Positions 33,879-43,017 are shown, counted from the stretch's first letter. The stretch is DNA of 64,000 nucleotides from Anaerofustis sp. (GCF_019420015.1 NZ_JAHZIA010000027.1:8944-72943), one strand, 5' to 3'. The notes: generated by a model not told the origin, from the letters alone. Made by a program: numbers and translations.

Positions 33879-34577
33879 TTAAAATAAAAACCAAGTATTT
33901 GAATATTTAAAATCCTTTTTTATAATTCTCGAATAATCATCATAATCGGGACATACTTTATACAGCATATTATAAAACCCCTTTTGATGATTCATTTGTT
34001 TTATATGACACATCTCATGAAATATAACACTTTTTATTATATCTTTATTGTATTTTATCAAACATAAATTCAAGCATATAGTGTTTGTTTTTAAAGAATA
34101 ACTGCCTAGTCTAGACTTCATCAATTTAATCTTCAAATTAAAATCTTTTTTTATTTTAAATCTTTCCATTTCTGCCATACAAGAATTTATCAACTCATCA
34201 TTTAATAAATTGACAAATATCTCTTTTAAATATTCGTTGATAATTTTTATTTGCTCAGAAATATCTTCATATTCGGTAAATATATACAATATTTTATCTT
34301 TAATTTCAATTATATTTTTATTCGATTTTATTATCCTAATAAGGTACTCTCTTCCCAGTATAGATATATTTTTACAGTCTAAATCTTTGATATGACTATT
34401 TTTTGACATATCATCAATTCTCTTTTTTATCCACGGTTCTTTTTGTTTTAAAAGAGCATATATATAATCATTTTCTATATTTTTATTTGCATTTACAACA
34501 ACATTTAAATCATCATCTATACGAATATAGATATTCTTTATATTTTTTCTGTTTATTATAACATTATAATCAAACAT
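33879..34577 (-). CDS. YgjP-like (DUF45) zinc metallopeptidase
   Basis: The 232-residue protein belongs to the YgjP-like/M48-related DUF45 family. The zinc motif is FHEMCHIKQMNHQKGFY (about residues 192-208), with HExxH and a downstream NH, plus the family segment KSRLGSYS. It is usually found as a cytosolic protein of unknown substrate and occurs in restriction-linked and other contexts. ATG 34577 is chosen because an AGAGG site lies upstream; the earlier in-frame ATG at 34598 has no ribosome site. The spacing of 11 bases is long, so the start is not certain. Confidence 0.82.
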   Translation of the reverse strand: MFDYNVIINRKNIKNIYIRIDDDLNVVVNANKNIENDYIYALLKQKEPWIKKRIDDMSKNSHIKDLDCKNISILGREYLIRIIKSNKNIIEIKDKILYIFTEYEDISEQIKIINEYLKEIFVNLLNDELINSCMAEMERFKIKKDFNLKIKLMKSRLGSYSLKTNTICLNLCLIKYNKDIIKSVIFHEMCHIKQMNHQKGFYNMLYKVCPDYDDYSRIIKKDFKYSNTWFLF

Positions 34578-34717
34578 ATATGTTATAACCTCTGTCATAT
34601 TATTTTTATTATTTGTGTTTTTTATCTTTATAAAAACACAATAAACAATCTTATTATTTTTAGTTTAAAGAAGTAAAAATAAAATTTGTGTATATTATTA
34701 TAACATATTTTAAACTT

Positions 34718-35626
34718 CTAATGAAAATGCTTTTTTATCATATAATAACAGAATATTATAACTGCTATGCTTAAAAGTATAACCCCTACATACCCATATT
34801 TCCAGGTGATTTCCGGCATGTAAACAAAATTCATTCCATACCATCCGACAATAAGCGTAAGAGGAGAAAAAACAGCAGTAATAATAGTCAGAGTCTGCAT
34901 TGTTCTGTTTTGTCTTATATCCGCCTGAGCCTGATACAAATCCCTCAGATGTCTTGTGTACTCCATTAAAGTATCCACTTTGCTGTTGAGCCTGCTTACC
35001 TTATTCGTAAAAATCTTAAACAATCCCTTATAAGCATTTTCAAAAATATCTTCTTCATTTTCTTCAAATACCAACCCCATTTCTATAAGCTGATCGTAAT
35101 AATTATTTAAAATTAGAAGCTGACGCTTCATGTTTACTATCATATAATTGAAGTTTTTCAAATCTCCGGTAAGAACCCTGTCTTCAAGTTCATTAATATT
35201 TGTTTCAAAATGTTCCAAATAATTTAAATCATTGCTAATTAAAATATCCAGAAAATCATACAAAAAATGAGCTATCGATGGATTCTTCCATTCTCTTCTT
35301 TCTTTTAATCTGTCTATTATCGGTTTTACTACATTGTCATTATCTATAAAATACATTCTGTGCTTTTTTATGTAGTATCCGAATTTTCCCTGAAATCCAC
35401 CTTTACCCATCTTCGGAATGTAAAACGTGCCTACTATAATATCTCTGTAAACTTCTGATTTGGAAAAACTTATTTTATTAAAATCTATATAATTACTGTA
35501 TATATCATTTTTTTTACATACTTCTTTCCACTCCTCAAAAGTAAGAACCACAATTACATCTTCCTTATCCGAAAGATTTTCTATACTGCCAATTTGCTCA
35601 AGCTCTCTGTTAAGCTTAAAATACAT
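34718..35626 (-). CDS. CorA-family divalent cation channel
   Basis: The 302-residue protein is a CorA-type magnesium (or Co/Ni/Zn) transporter: a long soluble N-terminal domain with helical stalk, two C-terminal membrane helices and the selectivity motif GMN in YGMNFVYMPE between them, then a basic tail. Family members assemble as pentamers. The ATG at 35626 is preferred because GGGGTGAT lies before it; an ATG at 35641 would overlap that site. It is monocistronic. Confidence 0.93.
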   Translation of the reverse strand: MYFKLNRELEQIGSIENLSDKEDVIVVLTFEEWKEVCKKNDIYSNYIDFNKISFSKSEVYRDIIVGTFYIPKMGKGGFQGKFGYYIKKHRMYFIDNDNVVKPIIDRLKERREWKNPSIAHFLYDFLDILISNDLNYLEHFETNINELEDRVLTGDLKNFNYMIVNMKRQLLILNNYYDQLIEMGLVFEENEEDIFENAYKGLFKIFTNKVSRLNSKVDTLMEYTRHLRDLYQAQADIRQNRTMQTLTIITAVFSPLTLIVGWYGMNFVYMPEITWKYGYVGVILLSIAVIIFCYYMIKKHFH

Positions 35627-35785
35627 ATTATCACCCCACATAGCAATATCATAAACTTACTTTTATCTTATTATACCCCAAACAAAAAAATATCCATATA
35701 TAATATAAAAAAGAATATGACAATTCATATTCTTTTTTATTAATCTTATAATATTAAATAAACACAAAAAATATATTTAATATAT

Positions 35786-36157
35786 TTAAATAATTGCCAC
35801 TACTTCAACTTCAACAAGAACGTCTTTTGGCAGTCTGCTGACTTCAACACACGAACGGGCGGGTTTGCTTACAAAATACTCTGCATACACTTCGTTAAAA
35901 TCGGCAAAATCCTCTATATCACTCAAAAAACAAGTTGTCTTTACTACCTTTGAAAAGTCAATACCCGCCGCTTTTAATATTTCACCTATATTTTCACAAA
36001 CTCTCTTAGCCTGTACTTTTATGTCTCCTTTTATTATCTCACCGCTTTGTGGAATAATCGGAATCTGACCAGATGCATATAACATACCATTTACAATAAT
36101 TCCTTGAGAATACGGACCTATTGCCGCAGGTGCTTTCTTTGTTGATATTACTTTCAT
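35786..36157 (-). CDS. ridA: RidA family enamine/imine deaminase
   Basis: The 123-residue trimeric protein hydrolyses reactive 2-aminoacrylate and related imines formed by PLP enzymes. The family patterns [18 protein letters not shown] and the C-terminal [22 protein letters not shown], with its substrate-binding Arg (near 105), are clear. AGGAG precedes ATG 36157. It is a single leftward gene. Confidence 0.96.
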   Translation of the reverse strand: MKVISTKKAPAAIGPYSQGIIVNGMLYASGQIPIIPQSGEIIKGDIKVQAKRVCENIGEILKAAGIDFSKVVKTTCFLSDIEDFADFNEVYAEYFVSKPARSCVEVSRLPKDVLVEVEVVAII

Positions 36158-36592
36158 ATAAAATCTCCTCCATAAATTATTGATATATAAATTGATTTAT
36201 TTAAGATTTATCAATATATTTTATAATGCTATTAACGTAAAAAATATGTGTGTTATTTTTAATTTTTCATTTACCATTCTAAGCATTTTCAATAATAATT
36301 CAAATATTTTATCACATTAAAAGCCTTATTGTTTTGAAATCAATTATAAACCTATTTATACTTATTATCAATAATAATCAAATGCTTTTCCATAAAAGTT
36401 TATTGAATATTTAAACTAATTACAAATAGAAAAAATATAAACTAACAGATTTTATATAATCAGTTATTCATAACCTTAAAAACTTTAAAAGAAAATGTTA
36501 TCACTTAATAATCAAGATTTCATTTGTCACAATAAAAAGTTTTTTTGAATATATTATAAATGAAACAAATCTTATAAAGGAGGATTTAACAA
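36158..36592. other. Divergent intergenic region upstream of cotJABC
   Basis: 435 bp without genes, about 85% A+T. ATTGATA and TATCAAT near 36178 and 36208 form a loose inverted repeat in the ridA leader. cotJ in Bacillus is sigma-E dependent, but I could not find a convincing sigma-E -35/-10 pair here; GTCACAAT near 36525 is a weak candidate. Confidence 0.5.
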
Positions 36593-36790
36593 TTGAATGA
36601 AAGAAAATACAAACCATTGGTTCCTTATATGCCTTTAATACCAAAAGTTGCAAATGCATATGTACCTTTTCAACTGAATACGGATATGTATTCTCCTCAT
36701 GAAGGATTAATGCAGCATGGAACCATGTTTGAAGCTTTATATTCACCATTTGAAGGAAATGTAAAAGGGAGTGACGTAATATGCAAATAG
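36593..36790 (+). CDS. cotJA: Spore coat-associated protein CotJA
   Basis: The 65-residue small spore coat protein is rich in Pro, Tyr and Met, with LVPYMPLIPKVANAYVPFQ, the family pattern. It starts at TTG 36593, nine bases after AAAGGAGG; the nearby ATG at 36597 is in another frame. It overlaps cotJB by 10 bases. In Bacillus, CotJA is needed to bring CotJC into the inner coat. Its presence shows that the organism has spore coat genes. Confidence 0.88.
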   Translation: MNERKYKPLVPYMPLIPKVANAYVPFQLNTDMYSPHEGLMQHGTMFEALYSPFEGNVKGSDVICK

Positions 36791-37119
36791 GAAACGGATG
36801 CGGTTGTACTGGACCGACTGACAATAACAACAATATAAACGATAATCAATTTTCAGACATGACAATGGAAGAAATTTATCACAATATAAAAATGTATACT
36901 TTTGCCGTTCAAGATACGGCGTTATATTTGGATACACATCCCAACGATTTAGACGTATTAAAAAGACACAATGAATTTTCCAAAATGCTTGATATGGCCA
37001 ACGAAGCATACAAACAGTTCAATAACCCGATAGACAATACAGGTGCAAGCAGTGGATTTTGGCATTATATAGAAGGTCCTTGGGCCGCTCAAAATATGGA
37101 TTGGAGGGATAATGAATAA
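36781..37119 (+). CDS. cotJB: Spore coat protein CotJB
   Basis: The 112-residue protein has the CotJB core MTMEEIYHNIKMYTFAVQDT and the aromatic C-terminus WHYIEGPWAAQNMDW. An extra N-terminal segment with CGCTGP and an Asn-run (IGNGCGCTGPTDNNNNINDN) makes it longer than the Bacillus protein (about 87 residues). The Cys-x-Cys could crosslink or bind a metal. It overlaps both neighbours, so translation is coupled. Confidence 0.88.
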   Translation: MQIGNGCGCTGPTDNNNNINDNQFSDMTMEEIYHNIKMYTFAVQDTALYLDTHPNDLDVLKRHNEFSKMLDMANEAYKQFNNPIDNTGASSGFWHYIEGPWAAQNMDWRDNE

Positions 37120-37691
37120 TGTGGGTTTATAAAAAAATGCTACAACATCCTGTTACGGTTTCAGGAAAAGATTTAAGAATGGCAAAAAATGTTTTGACAC
37201 AATATGGTGGTCCTGACGGAGAATTAGGTGCATCATTAAGATATCTAACACAAAGATTCTATATGCCATTAAAAGAAGGTACAGCAATTTTAACAGACAT
37301 CGGCAGTGAAGAATTGGGGCATCTGGAAATGATAGGCACCATATTTTCCGAACTTGTAAAAGGAGCAACAAAAGACGAACTTATCGAAAGCGGACTTGGC
37401 GGATATAATATAGAACACGGATGCAATCCTTTTTATGTAAATGTGGACGGCGTCCCTTGGAGTGCAAACTATATAGGTTCCAAAGGAGATCCTGAAGTAG
37501 ATATGTATGAAGATATGGCTGCGGAACAAAAGGCAAAAATAACTTATGAAAACCTTATTAAAATGACTGACGATCCTCTCCTCAAAGATACATTAAGATT
37601 TTTGAGAGAAAGGGAAGTCGTTCATTTCCAGCGTTTCGGTGAAGTTTTAAGACTTGTACAAGAAGATAAAGAAAGAAAAAAAATATTCTGA
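37119..37691 (+). CDS. cotJC: Spore coat manganese catalase CotJC
   Basis: The 190-residue member of the dimanganese catalase family keeps ferritin-like helices with EELGHLEM and REREVVHFQRFGE, the ligand helices. The N-terminal MWVYKKMLQHPV is typical. It is assembled into the spore coat and may remove peroxide there. It starts one base before the end of cotJB (TAATG overlap). A strong hairpin follows. Confidence 0.93.
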   Translation: MWVYKKMLQHPVTVSGKDLRMAKNVLTQYGGPDGELGASLRYLTQRFYMPLKEGTAILTDIGSEELGHLEMIGTIFSELVKGATKDELIESGLGGYNIEHGCNPFYVNVDGVPWSANYIGSKGDPEVDMYEDMAAEQKAKITYENLIKMTDDPLLKDTLRFLREREVVHFQRFGEVLRLVQEDKERKKIF

Positions 37692-37694
37692 TCT

Positions 37695-37729
37695 AAACTA
37701 AGAGCTCTCATTTTGAGAGCTCTTAGTTT
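37695..37729 (+). terminator. Terminator between cotJC and dacF
   Basis: A 16-bp stem (37695-37710 with 37714-37729) around AAGAGCTCTCA. The T-tract after it is short, but the stem is long and may serve both directions. Confidence 0.75.
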
Positions 37730-37754
37730 GTTATATATAAATAAATCACGACAA

Positions 37755-38834
37755 CTAGTTTAAGGTAACAAACTCTTTAAACATACCTTTTATAAAAGGA
37801 ATCATACCAATACTTTCCACTGACTTTGATGCGACTATATCGCTGGTACCAACTATATCATTACCGTCCTTCACCGTTACCGTTCCGAGCTTATCACCTT
37901 GTTTTACAGGAGCATCGACTTTTTTATTGTCAAGTTTAATATCCGTAGTGTAACTTTTATTTTCATTGCGTCCGCTAATAACCGAAACATTTTCTTTCGC
38001 AACTGCATCAATGGTATTTGCCGTCCCCTTATTAACCTCTACCTGAGCAAAACTTTTACCTTTTTGAATAACATTTACTCCTTTATAGTTATTAAATCCA
38101 TAATTTAAAAGCTTATTGGCCTCAGAAAATCTCGTTTTTGAGTCGGGTGCACCGAGAATAACGGCAATAAGTCGTAGATCCCCGTCTTTTCCTGTAGCAG
38201 CTATACAGTGCCCCGCATCTGCGGTGTATCCTGTTTTAAGTCCATCAACTTTATCATTCATCTTAAGGAGCTTATTCGTATTGTTTAACGTTCTTTCTTT
38301 ATCATTATTTTTTCCTATTTGTATATCTTTCTGCCAAGTAGAACTTATTTTAAATACATCAGGATATTTACAAACCTCTTTTGTCATAATGGCTATATCA
38401 TATGCACAAGAATAATGATCATCAGCAGGAAGACCATTTGAATTTACAAAATGAGTATTCTTCATACCAAGCTCTTTAGCTTTATCGTTCATCATTAATA
38501 TAAACTTCTCTATACTTCCGCCTATAAATTCTCCCATCGCCGCACAAGCGTCATTTGCACTTTCTATGATTATGGCATAAAACAATTCTTCAACCGTTCG
38601 GCTCTCACCTTCTTCCATAAATAGTTGACTGCCACCCATTTTACTCGCATAGTCGGATATTGTTACTCTGTCTGCCATATTAATTTTACCTTCGTCTATA
38701 TCCTCTAAAATCAAGAGTATCGTCATTACCTTCGTAACACTGGCAAGAGAAAGCTTTTTATTTTTATTTTTTTCATATAAAACTTTTCCGCTCCCAGCAT
38801 CCATCAATATAACAGCTTTACTTTCTACCTTCAT
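37755..38834 (-). CDS. dacF: D-alanyl-D-alanine carboxypeptidase (DacF/PBP5-type), signal peptide apparently missing
   Basis: The 359-residue penicillin-binding protein trims the terminal D-Ala of peptidoglycan stems. It has the SxxK box SLASVTKVM, SAN box ESANDACAAM and KTG box LKTGYTADAG, then a beta-rich C-terminal domain (about 265-335) and a C-terminal amphipathic helix, PFIKGMFKEFVTLN. The first possible start, ATG 38834, has a fair AAGGAAG site but leaves no signal peptide. In-frame codons just upstream read FTPAFVYGKDVEDKKEVS, like the end of a signal peptide, and are then cut by stop codons. The export signal seems lost or misread. It follows spoIIM in the same frame, 66 bases on. 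Confidence 0.88.
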   Translation of the reverse strand: MKVESKAVILMDAGSGKVLYEKNKNKKLSLASVTKVMTILLILEDIDEGKINMADRVTISDYASKMGGSQLFMEEGESRTVEELFYAIIIESANDACAAMGEFIGGSIEKFILMMNDKAKELGMKNTHFVNSNGLPADDHYSCAYDIAIMTKEVCKYPDVFKISSTWQKDIQIGKNNDKERTLNNTNKLLKMNDKVDGLKTGYTADAGHCIAATGKDGDLRLIAVILGAPDSKTRFSEANKLLNYGFNNYKGVNVIQKGKSFAQVEVNKGTANTIDAVAKENVSVISGRNENKSYTTDIKLDNKKVDAPVKQGDKLGTVTVKDGNDIVGTSDIVASKSVESIGMIPFIKGMFKEFVTLN

Positions 38835-38900
38835 ACTTACTTCCTTTTTATCCTCAACGTCTTTTCCGTAAACAAAAGCCGGGGTAAATTATTATTATTT

Positions 38901-39533
38901 TTATAAAAACGCAGATGAAAATACTACCATAAACATAGGTACGATATAACTTTCTATATAAATTCCCAAGATATTCAATAAAAATGCTATTATAATATAT
39001 ATAGTGTAGCGTATGTAAAAAGCAGAGTTATTTACCTGTTTATATTTGTTTTTGTTGTTTTTTTGCACATTGAATTTAAAGGAAGATGCAGTTACCGTAG
39101 CAAAAAACAACGCAGCTGTTTTTATAATATTTTGAACGAGTAACATAACAGCCGCAAACACAATACCTTTAAGCCCAAACTGATATATAAAAAACGTACT
39201 TGTAAACCCAAGAATAAAACCCTTGTAAAAAACTACACTTACAGAATAAATCAAGCTCAAAGCACTAAGACCCAAAATCCATAAAAACACATATAATTTT
39301 AAATCTCTGTAAAGCGTAGTCATAAAAATATCTTTGCTGTTTATACCTGAAGTATCCTTAGAAAGAACAGAAAAAAACGAACTTATATAACCTACCAATT
39401 CTTCTGTTTGCTGAGAAGTTAAAAAATATATTGTAATGCCTCCAACAACCAATCCCAAAACAAACACAAAAGTAAAAAACAAGTATTTTTTCCTATTCTC
39501 TTTAAAGTGATAATTAATAAATTCTCTGATCAT
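38901..39533 (-). CDS. spoIIM: Stage II sporulation protein M
   Basis: The 210-residue integral membrane protein has five or so helices and the family core LRDLKLYVFLWILGLS-type and VFYKGFILGFTSTF. With SpoIID and SpoIIP it forms the mother-cell complex that dissolves septal peptidoglycan and drives engulfment. The length fits Bacillus SpoIIM (214). It begins MIREFINYHFKENRKKY, a normal basic N-terminus, and ends 66 bases before the dacF start. Confidence 0.92.
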   Translation of the reverse strand: MIREFINYHFKENRKKYLFFTFVFVLGLVVGGITIYFLTSQQTEELVGYISSFFSVLSKDTSGINSKDIFMTTLYRDLKLYVFLWILGLSALSLIYSVSVVFYKGFILGFTSTFFIYQFGLKGIVFAAVMLLVQNIIKTAALFFATVTASSFKFNVQKNNKNKYKQVNNSAFYIRYTIYIIIAFLLNILGIYIESYIVPMFMVVFSSAFL

Positions 39534-39563
39534 AATTTTTTATCCTCAATTTTACTAAGGACA

Positions 39564-39600
39564 TAAAAAAGACATGCCCTGTTAATAAAGGGTATGTCCC
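39564..39600 (-). terminator. Terminator after the NUDIX gene
   Basis: GACATGCCCT (39571-39580) pairs with AGGGTATGTC with one G-U pair, with an A-run at 39565-39570 giving T's on the minus strand. It separates nrdR-nudix from spoIIM. Confidence 0.75.
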
Positions 39601-39625
39601 AATTAATTCTTTTATGATTATTTCT

Positions 39626-40162
39626 TTAAATATTATTTTCAGTGCAATACTTAAGCACGGCACATATAAGTTTGCTGTCCTTGTACTTATTATTCAAAAT
39701 ATCTTCTTTCAAAGTTTTTATATCTACTTTTATCACATTTAAAAATTCATCTTCATCCAAATTCTGTGATGTTTCATATAAATCCTTTGCAAGATAAATA
39801 TGCAATACTTCATTGCAATAACCGACAGCCGAATATATATCCATAAAATGTTCAAAATATTTTGCTCGGTATCCGGTTTCTTCCTCCAATTCTCTTATGG
39901 CAGCATCTTTCGGGTCTTCTCCATATTCAAGCTTCCCCGTTGGAAGTTCTGTTGTTATATCATATACAGAACATCTAAACTGTTGTACCAAAATGACCTC
40001 ATTTGCATCAGTTAAAGCAAAGATAGCAGATGCCCCATCATGATCAAGGTCATCCCTTGTCGCTGTTTTACCGTTTGGCAAAAGTACATGATCTCTTCTT
40101 ACATTGAATATGTTCCCTTTTAGCAGTTCTTCTGTTTTAATAACCTTCTCTCTTATTTCCAC
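39626..40162 (-). CDS. NUDIX hydrolase, ADP-ribose pyrophosphatase-like
   Basis: The 178-residue NUDIX protein has the complete box GKLEYGEDPKDAAIRELEEE with TGYRA after it (about 94-118). The upstream FRCSVYDITTELPTG matches the ADP-ribose pyrophosphatase subfamily (NudF), which cleaves ADP-ribose to AMP and ribose 5-phosphate. It shares one base with nrdR (TAATG-type overlap), so the two are translated together. Confidence 0.92.
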   Translation of the reverse strand: MEIREKVIKTEELLKGNIFNVRRDHVLLPNGKTATRDDLDHDGASAIFALTDANEVILVQQFRCSVYDITTELPTGKLEYGEDPKDAAIRELEEETGYRAKYFEHFMDIYSAVGYCNEVLHIYLAKDLYETSQNLDEDEFLNVIKVDIKTLKEDILNNKYKDSKLICAVLKYCTENNI

Positions 40163-40626
40163 TATTGTTTTCCTCTTTCATTCAGCATATTTTTAAGTTC
40201 GTCCATAAAGCTGTTAACATCTTTAAACTGTCTGTATACGGATGCAAATCTTACATAAGCGACTTCGTCCAAATCTTTTAAATATTTCATAATCTGTTCT
40301 CCGATTATATCGGAAGATATTTCTTTCTTTGCTATTTTTTGAATATTGCTTTCTATCTCATTTACAATATGCTCTATCTGTTCAACGGATACAGGTCTCT
40401 TTTCACAAGATTTTATTATACCGTTCATAATTTTATTCCTGTCGAAAGACTCCCTTGTTCCGTTTTTCTTGACAACAATCAACGGAATCGTCTCTATCTT
40501 CTCATATGTCGTAAACCTTTTTTCGCACGACAAACATTCCCTTCTTCTTCTTATAGCTGTATTATCGTCTGTAGGTCTTGAATCTATAACTTTACTTTCC
40601 AAATAACCACAATACGGACACTTCAT
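40162..40626 (-). CDS. nrdR: Transcriptional repressor NrdR
   Basis: The 154-residue regulator of ribonucleotide reductase genes has an N-terminal zinc ribbon ([15 protein letters not shown] and [12 protein letters not shown]) and an ATP-cone domain (about 49-139, [19 protein letters not shown]) that senses dATP/ATP. The length is standard. GGTGATA precedes ATG 40626. No NrdR box was seen in this window. Confidence 0.97.
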   Translation of the reverse strand: MKCPYCGYLESKVIDSRPTDDNTAIRRRRECLSCEKRFTTYEKIETIPLIVVKKNGTRESFDRNKIMNGIIKSCEKRPVSVEQIEHIVNEIESNIQKIAKKEISSDIIGEQIMKYLKDLDEVAYVRFASVYRQFKDVNSFMDELKNMLNERGKQ

Positions 40627-41019
40627 TTTATATCACCTTTCACACCAAATATTTCTGATATTTTAACAATTAGATTATATAATAAATAAATTCGTAATTC
40701 AATAATTAAATAAAAGCAGGTATATTCTGATATTATCTTATATATTTTTCAATTTATACTCTTAAAAAAATCCATAAAAATATACATGAATAACAATTAA
40801 TAAAAGTAAAAAAGATTACAAAGGTCTTCTTTAATGTCAATCATATATTTCTTTATCGATTAGTTTAAGATTTACAAAATATTCATTTTCAAATTTTTTA
40901 ATAATTTAATAAAAAATCATATAGCGTAACTTTTATATTAACCCCGTAAATCAAGGTACATTTGAAAATCTGACTCAATTAATATATAATTGATAAAAAA
41001 TCAGAAAGGTATCAAATAG
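40627..41019. other. Divergent intergenic region nrdR-dut
   Basis: 393 bp without a gene. It carries the strong dut promoter at 40962-40990. No NrdR box or other known element was recognised in the rest. Confidence 0.6.
40962..40990 (+). promoter_or_regulatory. Promoter for dut
   Basis: TTGAAA (40962-40967), a 17-base spacer and perfect TATAAT (40985-40990), about 30 bases before the start codon. Confidence 0.6.
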
Positions 41020-41460
41020 ATGAATAAAGTAAAAGTTGAAATAATAAATAAATCTCCGTATCCTATACCAAAGTACGCAACCTGTGGAAGTGCAGGCGCA
41101 GATTTATACGCAAATATAACAGATAATATAACAGTAAATATGGGAGAAATAAAACTTATCCCTACAGGTATACACATAAAACTCCCAAAAGGGTACGAAG
41201 CACAAATAAGAGCAAGAAGCGGACTTGCCCTAAAACACGGGATAACCCTTGTAAACGGCATAGGAACAATAGACAGTGACTACAGAGGAGAAATAGGAAT
41301 AATCCTTACAACATTAAAAAACGAACCTTTTACAATAACTCCCGGAATGAAAATAGCCCAAATGGTTATAGCGAAACACGAAGTTGCGGAATTTATAGAA
41401 GTGGAAAGACTTGAGAATACCAAAAGAGGCGACGGAGGATTCGGACACAGCGGAATATAA
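41020..41460 (+). CDS. dut: Deoxyuridine 5'-triphosphate nucleotidohydrolase
   Basis: The 146-residue trimeric dUTPase converts dUTP to dUMP and PPi, keeping uracil out of DNA; it works in parallel with ung at 11427. The five family motifs are present: AGADLYA, RARSGLALKHG, NGIGTIDSDYRGEI, and the C-terminal GDGGFGHSGI P-loop-like tail. AGAAAGG precedes the ATG. Confidence 0.97.
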   Translation: MNKVKVEIINKSPYPIPKYATCGSAGADLYANITDNITVNMGEIKLIPTGIHIKLPKGYEAQIRARSGLALKHGITLVNGIGTIDSDYRGEIGIILTTLKNEPFTITPGMKIAQMVIAKHEVAEFIEVERLENTKRGDGGFGHSGI

Positions 41461-41493
41461 ACCAGAAAGCAATATGCTTTCTGGTTATTTTTT
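41459..41493 (+). terminator. Bidirectional terminator after dut
   Basis: AACCAGAAAGC (41459-41469, plus one base) pairs with GCTTTCTGGTT (41476-41486), followed by ATTTTTT. It also overlaps the stop of the convergent membrane-protein gene. Confidence 0.85.
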
Positions 41494-42609
41494 CGGTTCT
41501 TTTATTGTAAAATAAATATAAGAAGAACTATACTTGTCATAATCATCTTTTTTTTCCGTAAAATAATCCACATCGACATTTTCGTTAATACTATAATTTA
41601 TTTTTTTATAATACGAACCTTCTATAAATTTATCACAAAAATCCTTTGGCAGTTCATACTCCTCGAGCAAATCACTTGACAATGCTTTTACGTTTGCATC
41701 ATTTAGCATTACATTTAATTTCAAAATATCCACTTTTGCTTTTTCCAAATTTTCTTCTTTACTTTTAGTTATATCAATATCAACATTGTAAATTACCTTT
41801 TCTATTAATCCTTCATTATTTACACTTACATTTATGCTTGAATTATATGCTTCATCATAATCATATAAATATCCCGCAACATCATATCCATGGGAATTAT
41901 ATTTTTCAAGCGGGTCATTAATTCTTACATTCACGCAGTCTATTTCAAATGAGCTTTGTAATGCATATACTGATTTTGATGAAATCAGAGCTTGATTATT
42001 TGCATTATTTGCGGAAAAAATAAAATGAGGAACATATGTAGCTATCAATAAAATAACCGGAATTAATACTATTGACAAAACATATTTCTTTGCTTTGGGA
42101 ATTTCAATATCAAAAACTCTTGCGACTGTTTTTGCATTAGAACTTAATTCATTTGTCATTGAAGCAACCATCGCAACACTACCTATGGCAGAAATAGCAT
42201 CCAAAGCATCAGAAGTGTTTTTTAGACTTTTATTATCAGACATATCAAGTAAAGTTGAAGCTCCCCTTGCACCTAAAAGCAAACTTATGCTTTTTGAATA
42301 ATCCTTATTTGCTAATTTTAAATCTGCATGATTTACAATTTTAGTCCACTTTTCTTTTCTCATTCCAATCTTTGTATATAAAAAACAATAAATGAAAAAT
42401 ACTAAATAAACAACTACAATTCCGATATATGTCCATAACCCTGCAGTATAAAATCTAATAGAATTAAAAACCAAATCCCCAAGCATATTTAAAATTATCC
42501 AAAGAAATCCAATTGTTAAGGAAACAATTAAAAATGCCAATGAAAGACTTGGATAAAGACAATATTTTTTAACCAATTGTTTTTGCCCTTCGTCTAACAT
42601 TTTTTTCAC
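41485..42609 (-). CDS. Membrane protein of unknown function with external C-terminal domain
   Basis: The 374-residue protein has two N-terminal helices (about 20-45 and 58-82), a cytoplasmic segment (83-175) with a TPR-like NHADLKLANKDYSKSISLLL stretch, a third helix (about 178-198) and a ~170-residue external domain rich in Asp, Asn and Tyr (YDVAGYLYDYDEAYNSSIN, then VDYFTEKKDDYDKYSSS). I recognise no family. It is a single leftward gene with its own terminator; the start has a weak AAAGGATG site. A sensor or scaffold role is only a guess. Confidence 0.65.
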   Translation of the reverse strand: MKKMLDEGQKQLVKKYCLYPSLSLAFLIVSLTIGFLWIILNMLGDLVFNSIRFYTAGLWTYIGIVVVYLVFFIYCFLYTKIGMRKEKWTKIVNHADLKLANKDYSKSISLLLGARGASTLLDMSDNKSLKNTSDALDAISAIGSVAMVASMTNELSSNAKTVARVFDIEIPKAKKYVLSIVLIPVILLIATYVPHFIFSANNANNQALISSKSVYALQSSFEIDCVNVRINDPLEKYNSHGYDVAGYLYDYDEAYNSSINVSVNNEGLIEKVIYNVDIDITKSKEENLEKAKVDILKLNVMLNDANVKALSSDLLEEYELPKDFCDKFIEGSYYKKINYSINENVDVDYFTEKKDDYDKYSSSYIYFTIKEPKK

Positions 42610-42758
42610 ATCCTTTTATCACTTATTATATTTTAATTATAACTTATAAATATAAAAAATACTAATAAAATATAACAAGCGCAAAACCATATAATATTTA
42701 CATACACTTTTATTAATAATCCATAATTCTTTTCATATATTTAAAAGAGGTGAAGCAC

Positions 42759-42998
42759 ATGAATTTATCACAATTAAAAGACAGAATAATAGTCAATATA
42801 AATAATGGTGAAAAACTGGGGATTTTAGGGAATTGTGACTTGCAAATAGATGAAAAAGAAGGTAAAATAGAAGCAGTATTGATTCCGCAAGGCAAAGCCA
42901 GAACTTTCTTTTCCGGCGAAATTCAGTACTTGACCATACCTTGGGAAAGTATCGTAAAAATAGGAATGGATACAATAATGATAGATATAAAAAAATAA
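42759..42998 (+). CDS. ymxH: YlmC/YmxH family PRC-barrel sporulation protein
   Basis: The 79-residue PRC-barrel protein is of the YlmC/YmxH type, with MNLSQLKDRIIVNINNGEKL and the C-terminal LTIPWESIVKIGMDTIMID. ATG 42759 has GAGGTG six bases before it; the upstream GTG at 42750 lies inside that site. In Bacillus ymxH lies before spoVF, asd, dapG, dapA and tepA. Here dapG and tepA follow directly, which preserves the ends of that cluster. The exact function is unknown. Confidence 0.88.
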   Translation: MNLSQLKDRIIVNINNGEKLGILGNCDLQIDEKEGKIEAVLIPQGKARTFFSGEIQYLTIPWESIVKIGMDTIMIDIKK

Positions 42999-43017
42999 AT
43001 ACACAGAGGTTTAAGCA

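Noticed and set aside
36520..36560. Sigma-E promoter for cotJA
   Set aside because: GTCACAAT fits only part of the CATACAAT -10 pattern, and no good ATA-type -35 sits at 14-16 bases. Too weak to list as a promoter.
40627..41019. NrdR box between nrdR and dut
   Set aside because: No sequence close to the ACAC-ATAT-type NrdR palindrome was found.
42690..42730. Sigma-E -10 CATACACT upstream of ymxH
   Set aside because: The -10 matches, but the bases 14-16 upstream do not resemble a sigma-E -35.
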